Shown here one piece after another: positions 26,609 to 35,823 of a stretch of DNA of 49,072 nt; position 1 is the first letter of the stretch; each line of letters starts with the position of its first letter. This DNA comes from Acidobacteriaceae bacterium (GTDB taxonomy: Bacteria > Acidobacteriota > Terriglobia > Terriglobales > Acidobacteriaceae). The DNA is taken from the NCBI GenBank assembly GCA_027307045.1, contig DAHUXR010000022.1, forward strand, positions 1 to 49,072, written 5' to 3'. A model generated the notes under the pieces. That model did not search any database. It saw only the letters and a list, made by a program, of their open reading frames with translations, and had not been told where the DNA came from. A program made the translations under genes and the position numbers.

Positions 26609-27238
26609 ATGGAAGTTACAGATGCAGCGGTAGTGGCGCAGGTCCTGGCCGGCGACAGAGACGCTTTTCGTGTCCTCGTCGACCGCCATTCGCGCAGCAT
26701 CTTTCGCGTGGTCTACCGCATGACCGGGAACCAGCAGGATACAGAAGAGCTCGTCCAGGAAACCTTCCTGCGGGCCTATAAGAGCCTGGAGCGTTTTGAG
26801 CTTCGCGCCAACTTCAGCACATGGCTCTACCGGATCGCAGTGAACCGCACGCTTGACTTCCTGACGGCGAGAAAAACGCATATGCAGACGAAAGATACAT
26901 ACCAGATTGTCGATAACCCTGACGCCGAGGACAGCGCGCAGATCCAGCTTCCGGCCCAAGGGCCGGGACCAGACCGGCTGGTGCTGAGCGCGGAAATGAA
27001 GCAGAAGATTGCCGGGGCGCTTGGCTTGCTCACGCCGGCGGAGCGCGTGGCCTTTACCATGCGCCACATGGAAGGCCGGTCGATTGAAGAAATCAGCCAG
27101 ACGCTGAACCTGAAAGCCAGCGCAGCCAAGAACAGCGTGTTCCGCGCGGTGCAAAAACTCAGGCAGCAGCTTGAACCTTATGCCGGTCCGGGGACCTCAT
27201 CGCGCGGGGCGCGGTGGAGCGGGAGTGCCATGAAATGA
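26609..27238 (+). CDS. ECF-type RNA polymerase sigma factor
   Basis: A 209-aa protein. Region 2 (about 22-85) has FRVVYRMTGNQQDTEELVQE and FSTWLYRIAVNRTLDFL. Region 4 (about 140-195) has LTPAERVAFTMRHMEGRSIE and LKASAAKNSVFRAVQKLRQQ, which bind the -10 and -35 elements of target promoters. The stop overlaps the next start (ATGA, 27235-27238), so it is coupled to an anti-sigma factor. The pair probably senses an envelope or redox signal. The target regulon cannot be read here, though it likely includes the downstream HEAT-repeat genes. Confidence 0.92.
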   Translation: MEVTDAAVVAQVLAGDRDAFRVLVDRHSRSIFRVVYRMTGNQQDTEELVQETFLRAYKSLERFELRANFSTWLYRIAVNRTLDFLTARKTHMQTKDTYQIVDNPDAEDSAQIQLPAQGPGPDRLVLSAEMKQKIAGALGLLTPAERVAFTMRHMEGRSIEEISQTLNLKASAAKNSVFRAVQKLRQQLEPYAGPGTSSRGARWSGSAMK

Positions 27239-28002
27239 ACCACCTGAGTGAAGAACAAATCGTATTGCATTATTACGGCGACGCCGAAGAAGCAACGGAA
27301 GTAGAACGCCATCTGGCCGCGTGTGCGGAGTGTCGTGCTGAATTTGCACGTGTGCAATCGATGCTGCGGCAGATCGAACCATTGGAAGTTCCTGAGCCTG
27401 CCGCAGGCTTTGAAGAAAAGACATGGCTGAACCTGCATGACCGTCTGCCGGAAAAGGGCAGCCTTCTTCGGCGGCTGTTCAGGCCGTCGCCGCCAAAATG
27501 GGCGTTCGCTGGAGTAATGGCCTTGCTGCTGGCCGCAGCTTTTCTTGCAGGCCGTTTCTGGCCGCGTCCTGGCCAGCAGGTCGCACAACAACCGCCTTCA
27601 CAGGTCAATCCGCAGCGCGTTGTGCTGGTTGCAGTGGGCGACCACCTGGAGCGTTCGCAGATGCTTCTCGTTGAAATCATGAACGCCGATACGAAAGGCC
27701 CCATCAATTTTTCCAGCGAGCAGGCGGAAGCCCGCGAGCTGCTGGATAGTAACCACCTCTATCGCGTGAGTTCGCAACAAGCGGGTGATCCGCAGGTGGC
27801 GCGCTTGCTCGACCAATTGGGCCGCGTGCTGGCGGAGATCGCCAACGGGCCGGCAGAGGTTTCGCCCGAAGATCTGGAGCAGGTGCGCCACGCCATCCAG
27901 TCTGAAGGACTTTTGTTCAAGGTACGCGTAGTAGGTTCTGAAGTGAATTCAAGAGTGCGCCGTCCGGAGCCTTCCGGCAGCGGCGTAAACCAGAGGCTAT
28001 AA
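27235..28002 (+). CDS. membrane anti-sigma factor with zinc-finger
   Basis: A 255-aa product starting MNHLSEEQIV within the ATGA overlap. The zinc-binding anti-sigma domain is ERHLAACAECRAEF (His26-x3-Cys30-x2-Cys33). One membrane helix (about 86-107, WAFAGVMALLLAAAFLAG) separates it from a periplasmic domain of about 145 residues rich in Gln/Glu. The cytoplasmic domain should hold the sigma factor inactive. The periplasmic part is the likely sensor and matches no known sensor I can name. The longer 27214 start is rejected because ATG 27235 gives the classical overlap. Confidence 0.85.
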   Translation: MNHLSEEQIVLHYYGDAEEATEVERHLAACAECRAEFARVQSMLRQIEPLEVPEPAAGFEEKTWLNLHDRLPEKGSLLRRLFRPSPPKWAFAGVMALLLAAAFLAGRFWPRPGQQVAQQPPSQVNPQRVVLVAVGDHLERSQMLLVEIMNADTKGPINFSSEQAEARELLDSNHLYRVSSQQAGDPQVARLLDQLGRVLAEIANGPAEVSPEDLEQVRHAIQSEGLLFKVRVVGSEVNSRVRRPEPSGSGVNQRL

Positions 28003-28006
28003 ACCC

Positions 28007-29245
28007 ATGATGAATCGCAAATTATTTCTGATCTTATTTCTAAATATCGTTGTTTCTTTCGTGCTGTCTTCCGCCGTTGCCGCACAACAGGTGCCCTCGG
28101 CTTCTCTGCTGGATCCGCAGACCGCGGAGAAGGCGAACGCACACGAAGACGAGTTGTATCAATCCGCCAAGGACGCGCTGGATAACGGCGAATACGATAA
28201 CGCCATCAAGCAGTTCGATGAGGTCATCAAAATCCATGGCCGCAGGGCGGATGGGGCCATGTACTGGAAGGCTTACGGGCTGAACAAAGCAGGTAACAAG
28301 GCGCAGGCGCTGACGGCGATCGGCGAGTTGCGCAAAAACTATCCTAAAAGCAATTGGCTGCGCGACGCCGGCGCGCTGGAGCAGGAGATGCGTGGCGGCG
28401 GAAATCCAGAGAACATCTCCGATGAAGAACTCAAACTGCTGGCGTTGCAGAGCCTGCTCAACACCGATCCAGAAAAGGCCATTCCGCTGCTGGAAAAGAT
28501 TATCCAGGGCAATTATTCCCCCAAGCTCAAGGACAAAGCTCTATTCGTGTTGTCGCAGAGCGGATCGGACAAAGCCCAGCAAATTCTCATGGGGCTGGCC
28601 AAGGCAAATAATCAGCCGGAATTGCAAAAACGCGCCATCCGTTACATGGGAATGAACGGCAATGGCCGCAATCGAGCTGTATTGAAAGAAATTTATAACT
28701 CGTCCACCGATATGGGCGTAAAGAAGTCAGTCCTTCAAGCGTGGCTCATGGGTGGCGACAAAGACGACGTTCTTGCCGTCGCGCGCGCGGGAAAAAATCC
28801 TGAGCTTCGCCGCGAGGCCATTCGCTACCTGGGCATGCTGGGCGGACAAGCTGAACTACGGCAGCTCTATAAGGAAGCCAGCGATCCGGAAGCCAAGGAA
28901 AACCTGCTCCAGGCAATGGGCATGGCCGGCGATGTCCAGGGCCTAACCGAAGCGGCCACCAGCGAGAAAGACCCGCACATCCGTTCGCGCGCCATCCGCA
29001 ATCTGGGCCTGTTTGGCGGGAGTCAGGCAACCAACACCCTGGTAACGATTTATAACTCAAACTCCGATTTGGAAACGAAGAAGGAAGTCGCGAACGCATT
29101 GTTTCTTCATGGCGCGGGCAAAGAGCTGGTGGCCCTGGCCCGTAAAGAGACCAATCCACAGATGAAGCGTGAACTCATCCAAAAAATGTCTTTAATGAAC
29201 TCGCCGGAAATCAGCGACTACATGATGGAAATTCTGAACAAATAA
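28007..29245 (+). CDS. exported TPR/HEAT-repeat protein
   Basis: A 412-aa product with signal peptide (LFLILFLNIVVSFVLSSAVAA, cleaved at AQQ). One TPR-like hairpin pair (about 45-105, AYDAL/YDNAIKQFDEVIKIHG type) follows. From about 140 on there are many HEAT-like repeats with recurring signatures such as ELRREAIRYLGMLGG and HIRSRAIRNLGLFGG. Repeat proteins of this sort act as scaffolds for protein partners. Being in the sigma/anti-sigma operon, 4 bases after the anti-sigma stop, it may be a signal component or a target in the envelope. The partner is unknown. Confidence 0.7.
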   Translation: MMNRKLFLILFLNIVVSFVLSSAVAAQQVPSASLLDPQTAEKANAHEDELYQSAKDALDNGEYDNAIKQFDEVIKIHGRRADGAMYWKAYGLNKAGNKAQALTAIGELRKNYPKSNWLRDAGALEQEMRGGGNPENISDEELKLLALQSLLNTDPEKAIPLLEKIIQGNYSPKLKDKALFVLSQSGSDKAQQILMGLAKANNQPELQKRAIRYMGMNGNGRNRAVLKEIYNSSTDMGVKKSVLQAWLMGGDKDDVLAVARAGKNPELRREAIRYLGMLGGQAELRQLYKEASDPEAKENLLQAMGMAGDVQGLTEAATSEKDPHIRSRAIRNLGLFGGSQATNTLVTIYNSNSDLETKKEVANALFLHGAGKELVALARKETNPQMKRELIQKMSLMNSPEISDYMMEILNK

Positions 29246-29257
29246 AAGGAGAGCGCC

Positions 29258-30373
29258 GTGAAATTCTGGCAGAGAAATGCAATCGCAATGTTGGTAGCTT
29301 GCTGCACCGCGATCATGGCGGCACAAGAGGCCGCGCCAAAGCCAAAGATTTCAAATGCGAAGCTACAGCAGCTCTCCGCTTCGTCAGCCCTTCAGGCGAC
29401 TGTGGATGGCCTGGTGCAAAAGCAGACTGCACCGCTGTGGATTGGCTACCGGATTCCTGCGGCCGCCAAAGAGCGCACCATGTGTTGCTTTGACTCCTTC
29501 GATCAAGCGGCATCGGCGGGAAACAAGTGCTGCACGGGCTGCAAGCTGGAATCGGAAAGAGGCAGTTCTTTTAGCGGGACAAACTCTGACTGCTCGCCGC
29601 CAGAGCCTTTGCCCTATGCATTTGTTTTCCTGCGGGCGGAAGAAAAGCAGATCAGAAAAATCCGCGTGTACAGCGCTGACTGTCCGCTCGACTTTGCCAA
29701 TCTTCCTCTTTACTGGCTGGAAGACGTGAAGCCGGAGCAGAGCGTGGAACTGCTGACCAAAATGGCTTTATTTGAAACTCCTGACAGCGAATCTCGAAAG
29801 AGGTGGCCGGAGCACCAGGCGGTGATGGCCATAGCCATGCATGACACGCCCGCTGCTGACGCGGCGCTCGAAAAGATGATCCAGCCGGGACAGCGTTCGT
29901 CACTACGCGAAAACGTCGCCTTCTGGCTGGGGGTGGAGCGCGGCAAGAAAGGCCTGGAGCTTCTGCGCAAGTACGTTCGCGACGATCCAGATGATCGCAT
30001 GCGAGAGAAAGGCACGTTCGCGTTTTCCCAAAGCAAGGAGCCGGAAGCGCTGAAGGACCTGATTGGCATGGCGAGGCATGACCAGAGCCCACGCGTCCGA
30101 GGGCAGGCGATTTTCTGGCTGGCGCAGAAAGGCAGCAGAAAAGCCGCGGAGCAGATTACGGACGCAATCGAAAACGATCCTGAGACAGAAGTGAAGAAAA
30201 AGGCGGTGTTTGCGCTGAGCCAGATGCACGACGCGGATGCCGTGCCGCGGCTGATCAACGTGGCCAAAACCAACAAAAACCCCGTAGTACGCAAGCAGGC
30301 CATCTTTTGGCTGGGACAGATGAACGATCCGCGAGCGCTGGATTTTCTGGAAGAGATTCTGACAAAGCAGTAG
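29258..30373 (+). CDS. exported HEAT-repeat protein with Cys-rich segment
   Basis: A 371-aa product from GTG 29258 (GGAGAGC 2-9 bases before). A signal peptide (AMLVACCTAIMAAQ) and an N-terminal domain are followed by a Cys-rich stretch, residues about 73-110 (CCFDSF, CCTGCKLE). HEAT repeats run from about 180 to 371 with DRMREKGTFAFSQSKEPE and KKKAVFALSQMHDADAV. The vicinal Cys pairs suggest a redox or metal site. The gene is a distant paralogue of its upstream neighbour and lies 12 bases after it. Its 3' end is followed by REP-like elements and the convergent respiratory operon. Confidence 0.7.
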   Translation: MKFWQRNAIAMLVACCTAIMAAQEAAPKPKISNAKLQQLSASSALQATVDGLVQKQTAPLWIGYRIPAAAKERTMCCFDSFDQAASAGNKCCTGCKLESERGSSFSGTNSDCSPPEPLPYAFVFLRAEEKQIRKIRVYSADCPLDFANLPLYWLEDVKPEQSVELLTKMALFETPDSESRKRWPEHQAVMAIAMHDTPAADAALEKMIQPGQRSSLRENVAFWLGVERGKKGLELLRKYVRDDPDDRMREKGTFAFSQSKEPEALKDLIGMARHDQSPRVRGQAIFWLAQKGSRKAAEQITDAIENDPETEVKKKAVFALSQMHDADAVPRLINVAKTNKNPVVRKQAIFWLGQMNDPRALDFLEEILTKQ

Positions 30374-30412
30374 TTTCTCAAATCCCGAGCGCAGCGACGG
30401 AACCCTACCGCA
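30374..30412 (-). repeat. REP-like palindrome, copy 5
   Basis: AATCCCGAGCGCAGCGACGG, reverse complement of the copy 2 core, just after the HEAT-repeat stop at 30373. Faces copy 6 in opposite orientation. The pair may help to end both converging transcripts. Confidence 0.6.
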
Positions 30413-30488
30413 ACGATGATCGAAAGGAACAGAAGTCAATTCAAGAAGGCGTAAATCCAAGCAAGTACCGCTGCCGATTCTTCGCAGC

Positions 30489-30524
30489 TTTAGGGTTCCC
30501 TCGCTTTGCTCAGGACAGAAAAGC
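30489..30524 (+). repeat. REP-like palindrome, copy 6
   Basis: TTTAGGGTTCCCTCGCTTTG... ending near the stop of the oxidase subunit IV gene. Together with copy 5 it brackets a 75-base spacer between convergent operons. Confidence 0.55.
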
Positions 30525-30817
30525 TATTGCGGCAGGAAAGTCCGCGTCAGATAATCGCTCAGGCTCATGGTGATCATGATCATGAGCCAGAAGACGCCAG
30601 CGGAAATCGTGACCTTGGTAAGCTTACTGCTGTAATGAACGTGCATAAAGAAAAGAACGACCAAGACCGCTTTGATGACAGCGATCGTCAGCGCGACTAC
30701 CGGATTCCATTTTCCCAAATCAACAAAAGCAATGCCCCAGGTAAGGCATGTGCCTACCACCAGGGCGAGCAGAATCACAACGTAAAGACCGGGAGTGGGA
30801 TGTGAATGTTCAGACAT
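30524..30817 (-). CDS. ctaF: cytochrome c oxidase subunit IV (caa3 type)
   Basis: A 97-aa protein with three hydrophobic helices (LYVVILLALVVGTCLTWGIA, VALTIAVIKAVLVVLFF and VFWLMIMITMSLSDYL). MHVHYS between helices matches small subunit IV proteins of caa3 oxidases. AGGAC precedes ATG. It is the last gene of the 13-kb respiratory operon, 15 bases after ctaE. This subunit is an accessory membrane part without cofactor. Confidence 0.85.
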   Translation of the reverse strand: MSEHSHPTPGLYVVILLALVVGTCLTWGIAFVDLGKWNPVVALTIAVIKAVLVVLFFMHVHYSSKLTKVTISAGVFWLMIMITMSLSDYLTRTFLPQ

Positions 30818-30832
30818 GTTCGTTTCTGGTCC

Positions 30833-31621
30833 TTAAACTCCGTGTTGATGCCGGCTAATCAAATACAGCAGCGGGAACAGGAAAATCCACACAATATCGA
30901 CAAAGTGCCAATACAGGCCGCCCAGTTCAATGGGCGTGTAGTAGGCCGGGCCAAACTCTCCACTTCGGGCCCGCAAGGTGAGCCATGCCAGTAAACCCAG
31001 GCCAATCACCATGTGAAATGCGTGCAGGCCGGTCATGGCAAAGTAGAAGGAGAAGAAAATCTCTGTCCGTTTGGCTGTCTGCTCGGCTGAAACTTCAGTG
31101 ACGTTTGGATTCCCGTGGGCTTTCGGATCCCGGATTTCCTCCGCGATATTGCCCAGCGATTTGTCCGTGGCGCTGCATCCGCCCCAGGCGTTGAAACCTT
31201 TACCGATCACGTGGCCGGGGATGTGACACTCGTCCCATTTGTCGTAATACTCCTTAGCTTTTACGCCAAGGAACGCCGTGCCCAGAACCATGGTGGCCAG
31301 AAGCAGCCAGACCTGCGTTTTGCGCTTGCCGTTTTGCGCCGCCCAAACCGTCATTGCCATGGTAAAGCTGCTGGCGATCAGGACGAGCGTGTTGGCGAAT
31401 CCCCAAGAGACGCTGATGCTGGTGCTGCCAGCGACGAAGGCGGGATAGTATTTGAGGCGATAGATCAGGTAGGCGGTAAACAGCCCGCCGAACATCATGA
31501 GTTCAGTAAGCAGGAAAACCCACATTCCGAATGTGGAAGCTTCCTGCTGTTGCTCCATGCTGTCAAACTGGTGCGCCAGCGCCGGATGATGATCGGTAGT
31601 GGTTGTCTGGCTAGTGGACAA
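30833..31621 (-). CDS. ctaE: cytochrome c oxidase subunit III
   Basis: A 262-aa subunit [23 protein letters not shown] and [19 protein letters not shown] begin the core. Five hydrophobic helices follow, including [13 protein letters not shown] and [18 protein letters not shown]. The start is TTG 31621, which has GGAGG six bases upstream and overlaps the ctaD stop by 11 bases. The long frame to 31765 lies entirely inside ctaD. Residues about 110-175 form an unusually long polar loop with Cys ([13 protein letters not shown]). This loop is not typical of mitochondrial subunit III and may face the periplasm. Confidence 0.88.
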   Translation of the reverse strand: MSTSQTTTTDHHPALAHQFDSMEQQQEASTFGMWVFLLTELMMFGGLFTAYLIYRLKYYPAFVAGSTSISVSWGFANTLVLIASSFTMAMTVWAAQNGKRKTQVWLLLATMVLGTAFLGVKAKEYYDKWDECHIPGHVIGKGFNAWGGCSATDKSLGNIAEEIRDPKAHGNPNVTEVSAEQTAKRTEIFFSFYFAMTGLHAFHMVIGLGLLAWLTLRARSGEFGPAYYTPIELGGLYWHFVDIVWIFLFPLLYLISRHQHGV

Positions 31622-33248
31622 CGGTGACCTCCGCATCTTCTCCGTAGGCATACGGATCTTTGGTGACGATCGGGATCTCGTGGAAATTGTGCGTTGGCGG
31701 CGGCGAGCTGGTTTCCCACTCCAGACCTGTGGCCTGCCATGGATTGTTGCCAGCGACCTCTCCATACTTCAGCGACCATGCAAAGTACAGGAGCGGCAGC
31801 AGAAAGCCGACGGCCAGCACTGAAGCGCCAGCGCTTGATAGCACGTTGAGCACCTGGAACTCAGGCGGATAAGCCCAATAGCGGCGCGGCATCCCCATAT
31901 ATCCAAGAATGAACTGCGGGAAGAAGGTGAGATTGAATCCGATGAACGTGATCAGCGCAGCCAGCTTGGCCGGCGCTTCAGGATACATTCGTCCCGTTAT
32001 TTTGGGCCACCAGAAATGCAATCCGCCCAGATAAGCCGTAACCATGCCGCCCACCATGACATAGTGGAAATGCGCAATGACAAAGTAGGTGTCATGGATA
32101 TGGATGTCCAACCCCAGCGCGGCCAGAAACAGTCCGGTCAATCCGCCGATGGTAAACAGGCCGATGAACGCCATTGCGTAAAGCATCGGGGTACTCATCT
32201 CGATTGAGCCCTTGTACATGGTGGCAGTCCAGTTAAAGACCTTCACCGCTGAAGGTATCGCCACTGCATAACTGAGTAACGAGAAGACCAGCGCAGAATA
32301 AACCGAGATACCCGCCACGAACATGTGATGCGCCCACACCACAAATCCGAAAACCGCGATGGCGACACTGGAGAACGCCACGAAGGAGTATCCAAAAACG
32401 CGCTTGCGGGAAAAACAGGGAACGATTTCGCTGATTACGCCCATGCCGGGCAGAATCATGATGTAGACGGCGGGATGCGAGTAAAACCAGAACATGTGCT
32501 GGAACAGCACTGGATCGCCGCCCAGTTTTGGATCGAAAATTCCGATGTGGAAGCCGCGTTCCAGCGCCAACAGAATCAGCGTGATCGCAATCACCGGGGT
32601 TCCCAGAATCATGATAAGGCTGGCTGCGTAGTTCGACCATACAAAAAGCGGCAGCCGGCCCCAGGTCATGCCGGGAGCGCGCATGCGGTGGACGGTAACA
32701 ATGAAGTTCAGGCCGGTAAAGATCGAAGAAAACCCGGCGATGATTACGCCCACGGCCAGCATAATGACGTGTGTCTTCAAATAGCCGGAGCTGAGCGGAG
32801 CGTAGAAAGTCCATCCGGAATCCACTCCGCCGGAAACCATGGCAGCCATGGAAAATGTGCCGCCAGCCATGTACAGATACCAGCTCAGCAGGTTGATCTT
32901 GGGGAAGGCGAGATCCTTGGTGCCCACCATAATCGGCACCAGGAAATTGCCCAGCACCGCGGGGACCGATGGGATCAGGAAAAAGAAGACCATGTTCACG
33001 CCGTGCATGGTGAACAATTTGTTGTAGGTATCAGCCTCGAATAGCTCTCCGTTTGGGGTGAGCAGGTGCAACCGGATCAGCGATGCAAACACGCCACCAA
33101 TGAGGAAGAAGAACGTAATGGAAAACAGGTACAGAATCGCGATCCGCTTGTGGTCCTTGGTCAGCAGCCACGATCTGATTCCGTAATTGTCGTTCAGGAA
33201 ATGCCTTTCGGGCATTACCGGCTTAACGATCGCTGTTGCGGTACTCAT
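31611..33248 (-). CDS. ctaD: cytochrome c oxidase subunit I, A2-type haem-copper reductase
   Basis: A 545-aa membrane protein. Ligands: His82 and His395 (low-spin haem), His393 (high-spin haem), and His258, His307 and His308 for CuB. Tyr262 is in position for the His-Tyr cross-link. Asp112 and Lys336 mark the D- and K-channels. The helix VI motif is FYSHPAVY rather than GHPEVY, so the usual Glu is Ala260 with a preceding Tyr-Ser, which defines subtype A2. The first residue overlaps the ctaC stop (ATGA). The protein reduces oxygen to water and pumps protons. Confidence 0.95.
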   Translation of the reverse strand: MSTATAIVKPVMPERHFLNDNYGIRSWLLTKDHKRIAILYLFSITFFFLIGGVFASLIRLHLLTPNGELFEADTYNKLFTMHGVNMVFFFLIPSVPAVLGNFLVPIMVGTKDLAFPKINLLSWYLYMAGGTFSMAAMVSGGVDSGWTFYAPLSSGYLKTHVIMLAVGVIIAGFSSIFTGLNFIVTVHRMRAPGMTWGRLPLFVWSNYAASLIMILGTPVIAITLILLALERGFHIGIFDPKLGGDPVLFQHMFWFYSHPAVYIMILPGMGVISEIVPCFSRKRVFGYSFVAFSSVAIAVFGFVVWAHHMFVAGISVYSALVFSLLSYAVAIPSAVKVFNWTATMYKGSIEMSTPMLYAMAFIGLFTIGGLTGLFLAALGLDIHIHDTYFVIAHFHYVMVGGMVTAYLGGLHFWWPKITGRMYPEAPAKLAALITFIGFNLTFFPQFILGYMGMPRRYWAYPPEFQVLNVLSSAGASVLAVGFLLPLLYFAWSLKYGEVAGNNPWQATGLEWETSSPPPTHNFHEIPIVTKDPYAYGEDAEVTVVH

Positions 33249-34330
33249 GGTTTCTTCCCAGATGGATTCGCAGGCCTCTTTCCCTGCGGGGTTTGCTGCG
33301 CCGGTTGTTGCTGGTTCTGTTGCTTATTTTGCTGCTGAATGTTTGGCACTTCACTGTCACGGATTTCCGTAGGCGTGGAGCGATTATTCAGCGGGTTCGC
33401 TTGTTGTGGCGACAGGTGCTTGATGTATTCAGTGATGGCGATGATTTCATCTTCACTCACCACGCCGCGGAACGTTGGCATGATGGATTGGAAGCCGGAA
33501 ACGACCTTGGCGTTCGGTTCCAGAATCGATTCGCGAATGTAATTGTCGTCCGCCAGCACCACGCGGTTATCAGTAAGGCGGATCGGACGGCCATAAACGC
33601 CTTCAAGATTCGGGCCGCGCGCGCCTGAATCGGGCCGGTGGCACGTTGTACAGCCATATTGCTGGAACGCTTTTTCACCCAGCGACGCCAGCGATCCTTC
33701 AGCTTTACCGCTGGCCAGCCAGCTGGCGTAATCTTCCGGCGTCATCACAACTACCTGACCCACCATGCCTGAATGCTTGGTGCCGCAGTATTGCGAGCAG
33801 AACAGGTGATAGGTCCCCGGCTGCGTGGCTTTGAACCAGGTGAAAACGTAACGGTTCGGCAGCACGTCCTGCTTCACGCGGAATGCAGGAACAAAAAAGC
33901 TGTGAATTACGTCCTGTGAAATCAAGGTAACTTTCACGTCGCGTCCGGTGGGTACATGCAGCGTATTGATTTCACGCTGGCCACCCGGATGCTGGAACTT
34001 CCACATCCACTGCTTGCCCACGCCGTAAATCTCCAGTGGGTTCGCCGGTGGGCGTTCCATGTGGTAATAAATGACCGCGCCCCAGACGAAAATGACCATT
34101 GAGATACCGAGCGGAATTACCGTCCACACGATCTCCAGCAGAGTGGAGCCATGGATCTGTTCCGCCTGCCGCCCCGGCGTTCTCCGGTACTTGATGGCGA
34201 AGTAGAGGATCAGAATGGCGATGAGCAGCGAGAAAAACGTGGTAATCAACACCAGGAACAGGTAGAGCGCGTCCACCTGCCCCGCCATGCTCGAGGCCTG
34301 CTCCGGAAAAATGGGAAAGTTCAGTTGCAT
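33245..34330 (-). CDS. ctaC: cytochrome c oxidase subunit II fused to cytochrome c (caa3)
   Basis: A 361-aa protein. Two N-terminal helices (about 22-47 and 62-88) precede a CuA domain with His143, Cys178, Cys182, His186 and Met189 ([12 protein letters not shown]). Residue 180 is Gln where Glu is usual. A cytochrome c domain follows, haem site CTTCH (Cys227, Cys230, His231) and a likely Met ligand in SIMPTF. The fused haem is the hallmark of caa3 oxidases. The tail from about 320 is Gln/Pro-rich and low in complexity. The start abuts the sco stop. Confidence 0.94.
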   Translation of the reverse strand: MQLNFPIFPEQASSMAGQVDALYLFLVLITTFFSLLIAILILYFAIKYRRTPGRQAEQIHGSTLLEIVWTVIPLGISMVIFVWGAVIYYHMERPPANPLEIYGVGKQWMWKFQHPGGQREINTLHVPTGRDVKVTLISQDVIHSFFVPAFRVKQDVLPNRYVFTWFKATQPGTYHLFCSQYCGTKHSGMVGQVVVMTPEDYASWLASGKAEGSLASLGEKAFQQYGCTTCHRPDSGARGPNLEGVYGRPIRLTDNRVVLADDNYIRESILEPNAKVVSGFQSIMPTFRGVVSEDEIIAITEYIKHLSPQQANPLNNRSTPTEIRDSEVPNIQQQNKQQNQQQPAQQTPQGKRPANPSGKKP

Positions 34331-35209
34331 CTATTCGGCTGTCCTGGTTAAGCGGCCCTTATGGGCAGCGAGCGAATCGCGGCGAAACATGATTAACATG
34401 AAACCACCCAGCGCCAGAACCGTGGCGAGGGCGCTCAAGCGCAAAACATTGAAAATGGCAGCGCCGTACCGGCCTTGCCGGGGATCATAGTGGTAGCAAT
34501 AGAGAAGGACCTGGTCCACGACGTTCCCGATCTTGCCTTTTGACGCTTCCACCAACCCGAGCTGAATATCGCGCGGGGAGTATTCGATTCCGTAATAGTA
34601 CTGGGCCACGCGTCCCTGTGGCGTAAGCAGCATAATGCCGCTGGCATGCGCGTACTGCTGGATCTCCGGGTCCCACGCGTAGCGGAAACCGACAGCCTGC
34701 GCCAGAGCATCGATCTGATCTTTCCTGCCCGTCAGGAAATGCCAGCCTTCAGCGGCGCCTGGGCGCCGGTAGCGCTTGATATATCGATCCTTCATGGCAA
34801 CAGCGTCTGACGGCTTGTCACGCGGGTCAATGCTTACCGTTATGACATTAAATTCGCGGCCAATATCAAACTTGCGAATTCCAAGCATTGCGCCGGTGAA
34901 GCCACTCAAGACTTGCGTGCACAGCATGGGGCACTGGAAATACACCAGCATCAAAATTACAGGCTTCTGCCCAAAGTATTGCTGCAACTGGATTGCCTGG
35001 CCGTGCTCGTCGTTGAAAGCGAGATCAAGCGGGACTTGCTGGTTCAGGCGCTGGTCAAGCCCAACCTGATCGAGAATCGAAGGCTTCGTGTTGGGAACGG
35101 ATTCGCCCGGTTGAAGCTTGGGCGCAGCCTGAGACCACGCTGAAACCGAAGCGCAAGCTGCAATCGTAATCACAGCCAGCGCCTTCCGAATTGTACTGCC
35201 GTATTTCAC
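34331..35209 (-). CDS. SCO1/SenC-type copper chaperone, membrane-bound
   Basis: A 292-aa protein starting with GTG inside a GTGA overlap with the previous gene. Signal segment 9-26, then a thioredoxin fold with CPMLC (Cys93/Cys97) and conserved His188 (QYAHASG), the copper-binding triad of SCO proteins. A second membrane helix lies near the C-terminus (RLSALATVLALGGFMLIMF), so it stays anchored with its fold in the periplasm. It should load copper into CuA of CtaC, the next gene. Confidence 0.9.
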   Translation of the reverse strand: MKYGSTIRKALAVITIAACASVSAWSQAAPKLQPGESVPNTKPSILDQVGLDQRLNQQVPLDLAFNDEHGQAIQLQQYFGQKPVILMLVYFQCPMLCTQVLSGFTGAMLGIRKFDIGREFNVITVSIDPRDKPSDAVAMKDRYIKRYRRPGAAEGWHFLTGRKDQIDALAQAVGFRYAWDPEIQQYAHASGIMLLTPQGRVAQYYYGIEYSPRDIQLGLVEASKGKIGNVVDQVLLYCYHYDPRQGRYGAAIFNVLRLSALATVLALGGFMLIMFRRDSLAAHKGRLTRTAE

Positions 35210-35823
35210 TTCTTTACTCCTGCTGTGGGCGTCGCGCGACCCGCCGGTTGGCCGTTATCAGCGGCCCCGGAGGGATATGCGGCGCTGGGCGCTCCCACAT
35301 TTGCGGGCTGAAATGGCCCGCTCACTTGCGGCAAACCGCGCTGCGCCAGAATTTCCATGGCGCGGCTTACCGGGATATGAATACTTCCATCGGGTGACTT
35401 GCCCGTGGAACTGAGCCACTTCTCTTCTGAGCCACGGAAAATCTGCATATCGTGCTCATCGTCATATTGCAGGCGAGGAGCTTTAATGGTGCGGCTGAGA
35501 TGATCTTCTATTTTGCCGCGTCCATACCAGTCAGGAGCAGGCTTGATTTCGCCTTCATTGGTTGGCACAACTTTGCCCAGGCCTTCTTTCGGCGTTTCAC
35601 GCTCCTGCTGCAATTGCTGCTCCATGGGCGTGAGTTTGGCTTCGTGGTCGCGTTCCCATCTTTCCAGGAAGCGGATCATCACGATCATGAGGACGAACGC
35701 CAGCAAACCACCCACGGCCAGAATCACTCCCGACCACACCACGCCCTTAACGTTTATGTCGCTTTCCTGGTGGCCTTCCTTGATGTGCCCGCCGGATTGA
35801 GTTTCAAATTTGTTTTTATCCAT
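35206..35823 (-). CDS. single-helix membrane protein of the act-cta operon
   Basis: A 205-aa product from ATG 35823, overlapping the actF stop by 8 bases (a longer frame back to 35859 would lie within actF). A polar N-terminus precedes a helix at about 27-50 (GVVWSGVILAVGGLLAFVLMI). The soluble domain has KLTPMEQQLQQERETPKEGL and MEILAQRGLPQVSGPFQ. No cofactor motif is seen. It lies between actF and sco in a translationally coupled row, so it probably belongs to the ACIII-caa3 complex or its assembly. I do not recognise a named family. Confidence 0.75.
   Translation of the reverse strand: MDKNKFETQSGGHIKEGHQESDINVKGVVWSGVILAVGGLLAFVLMIVMIRFLERWERDHEAKLTPMEQQLQQERETPKEGLGKVVPTNEGEIKPAPDWYGRGKIEDHLSRTIKAPRLQYDDEHDMQIFRGSEEKWLSSTGKSPDGSIHIPVSRAMEILAQRGLPQVSGPFQPANVGAPSAAYPSGAADNGQPAGRATPTAGVKK

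Noticed and set aside
32325..33044. 239-codon + strand frame opposite ctaD
   Set aside because: Shadow of the oxidase subunit I gene, with Asp/His/Gly-rich composition.
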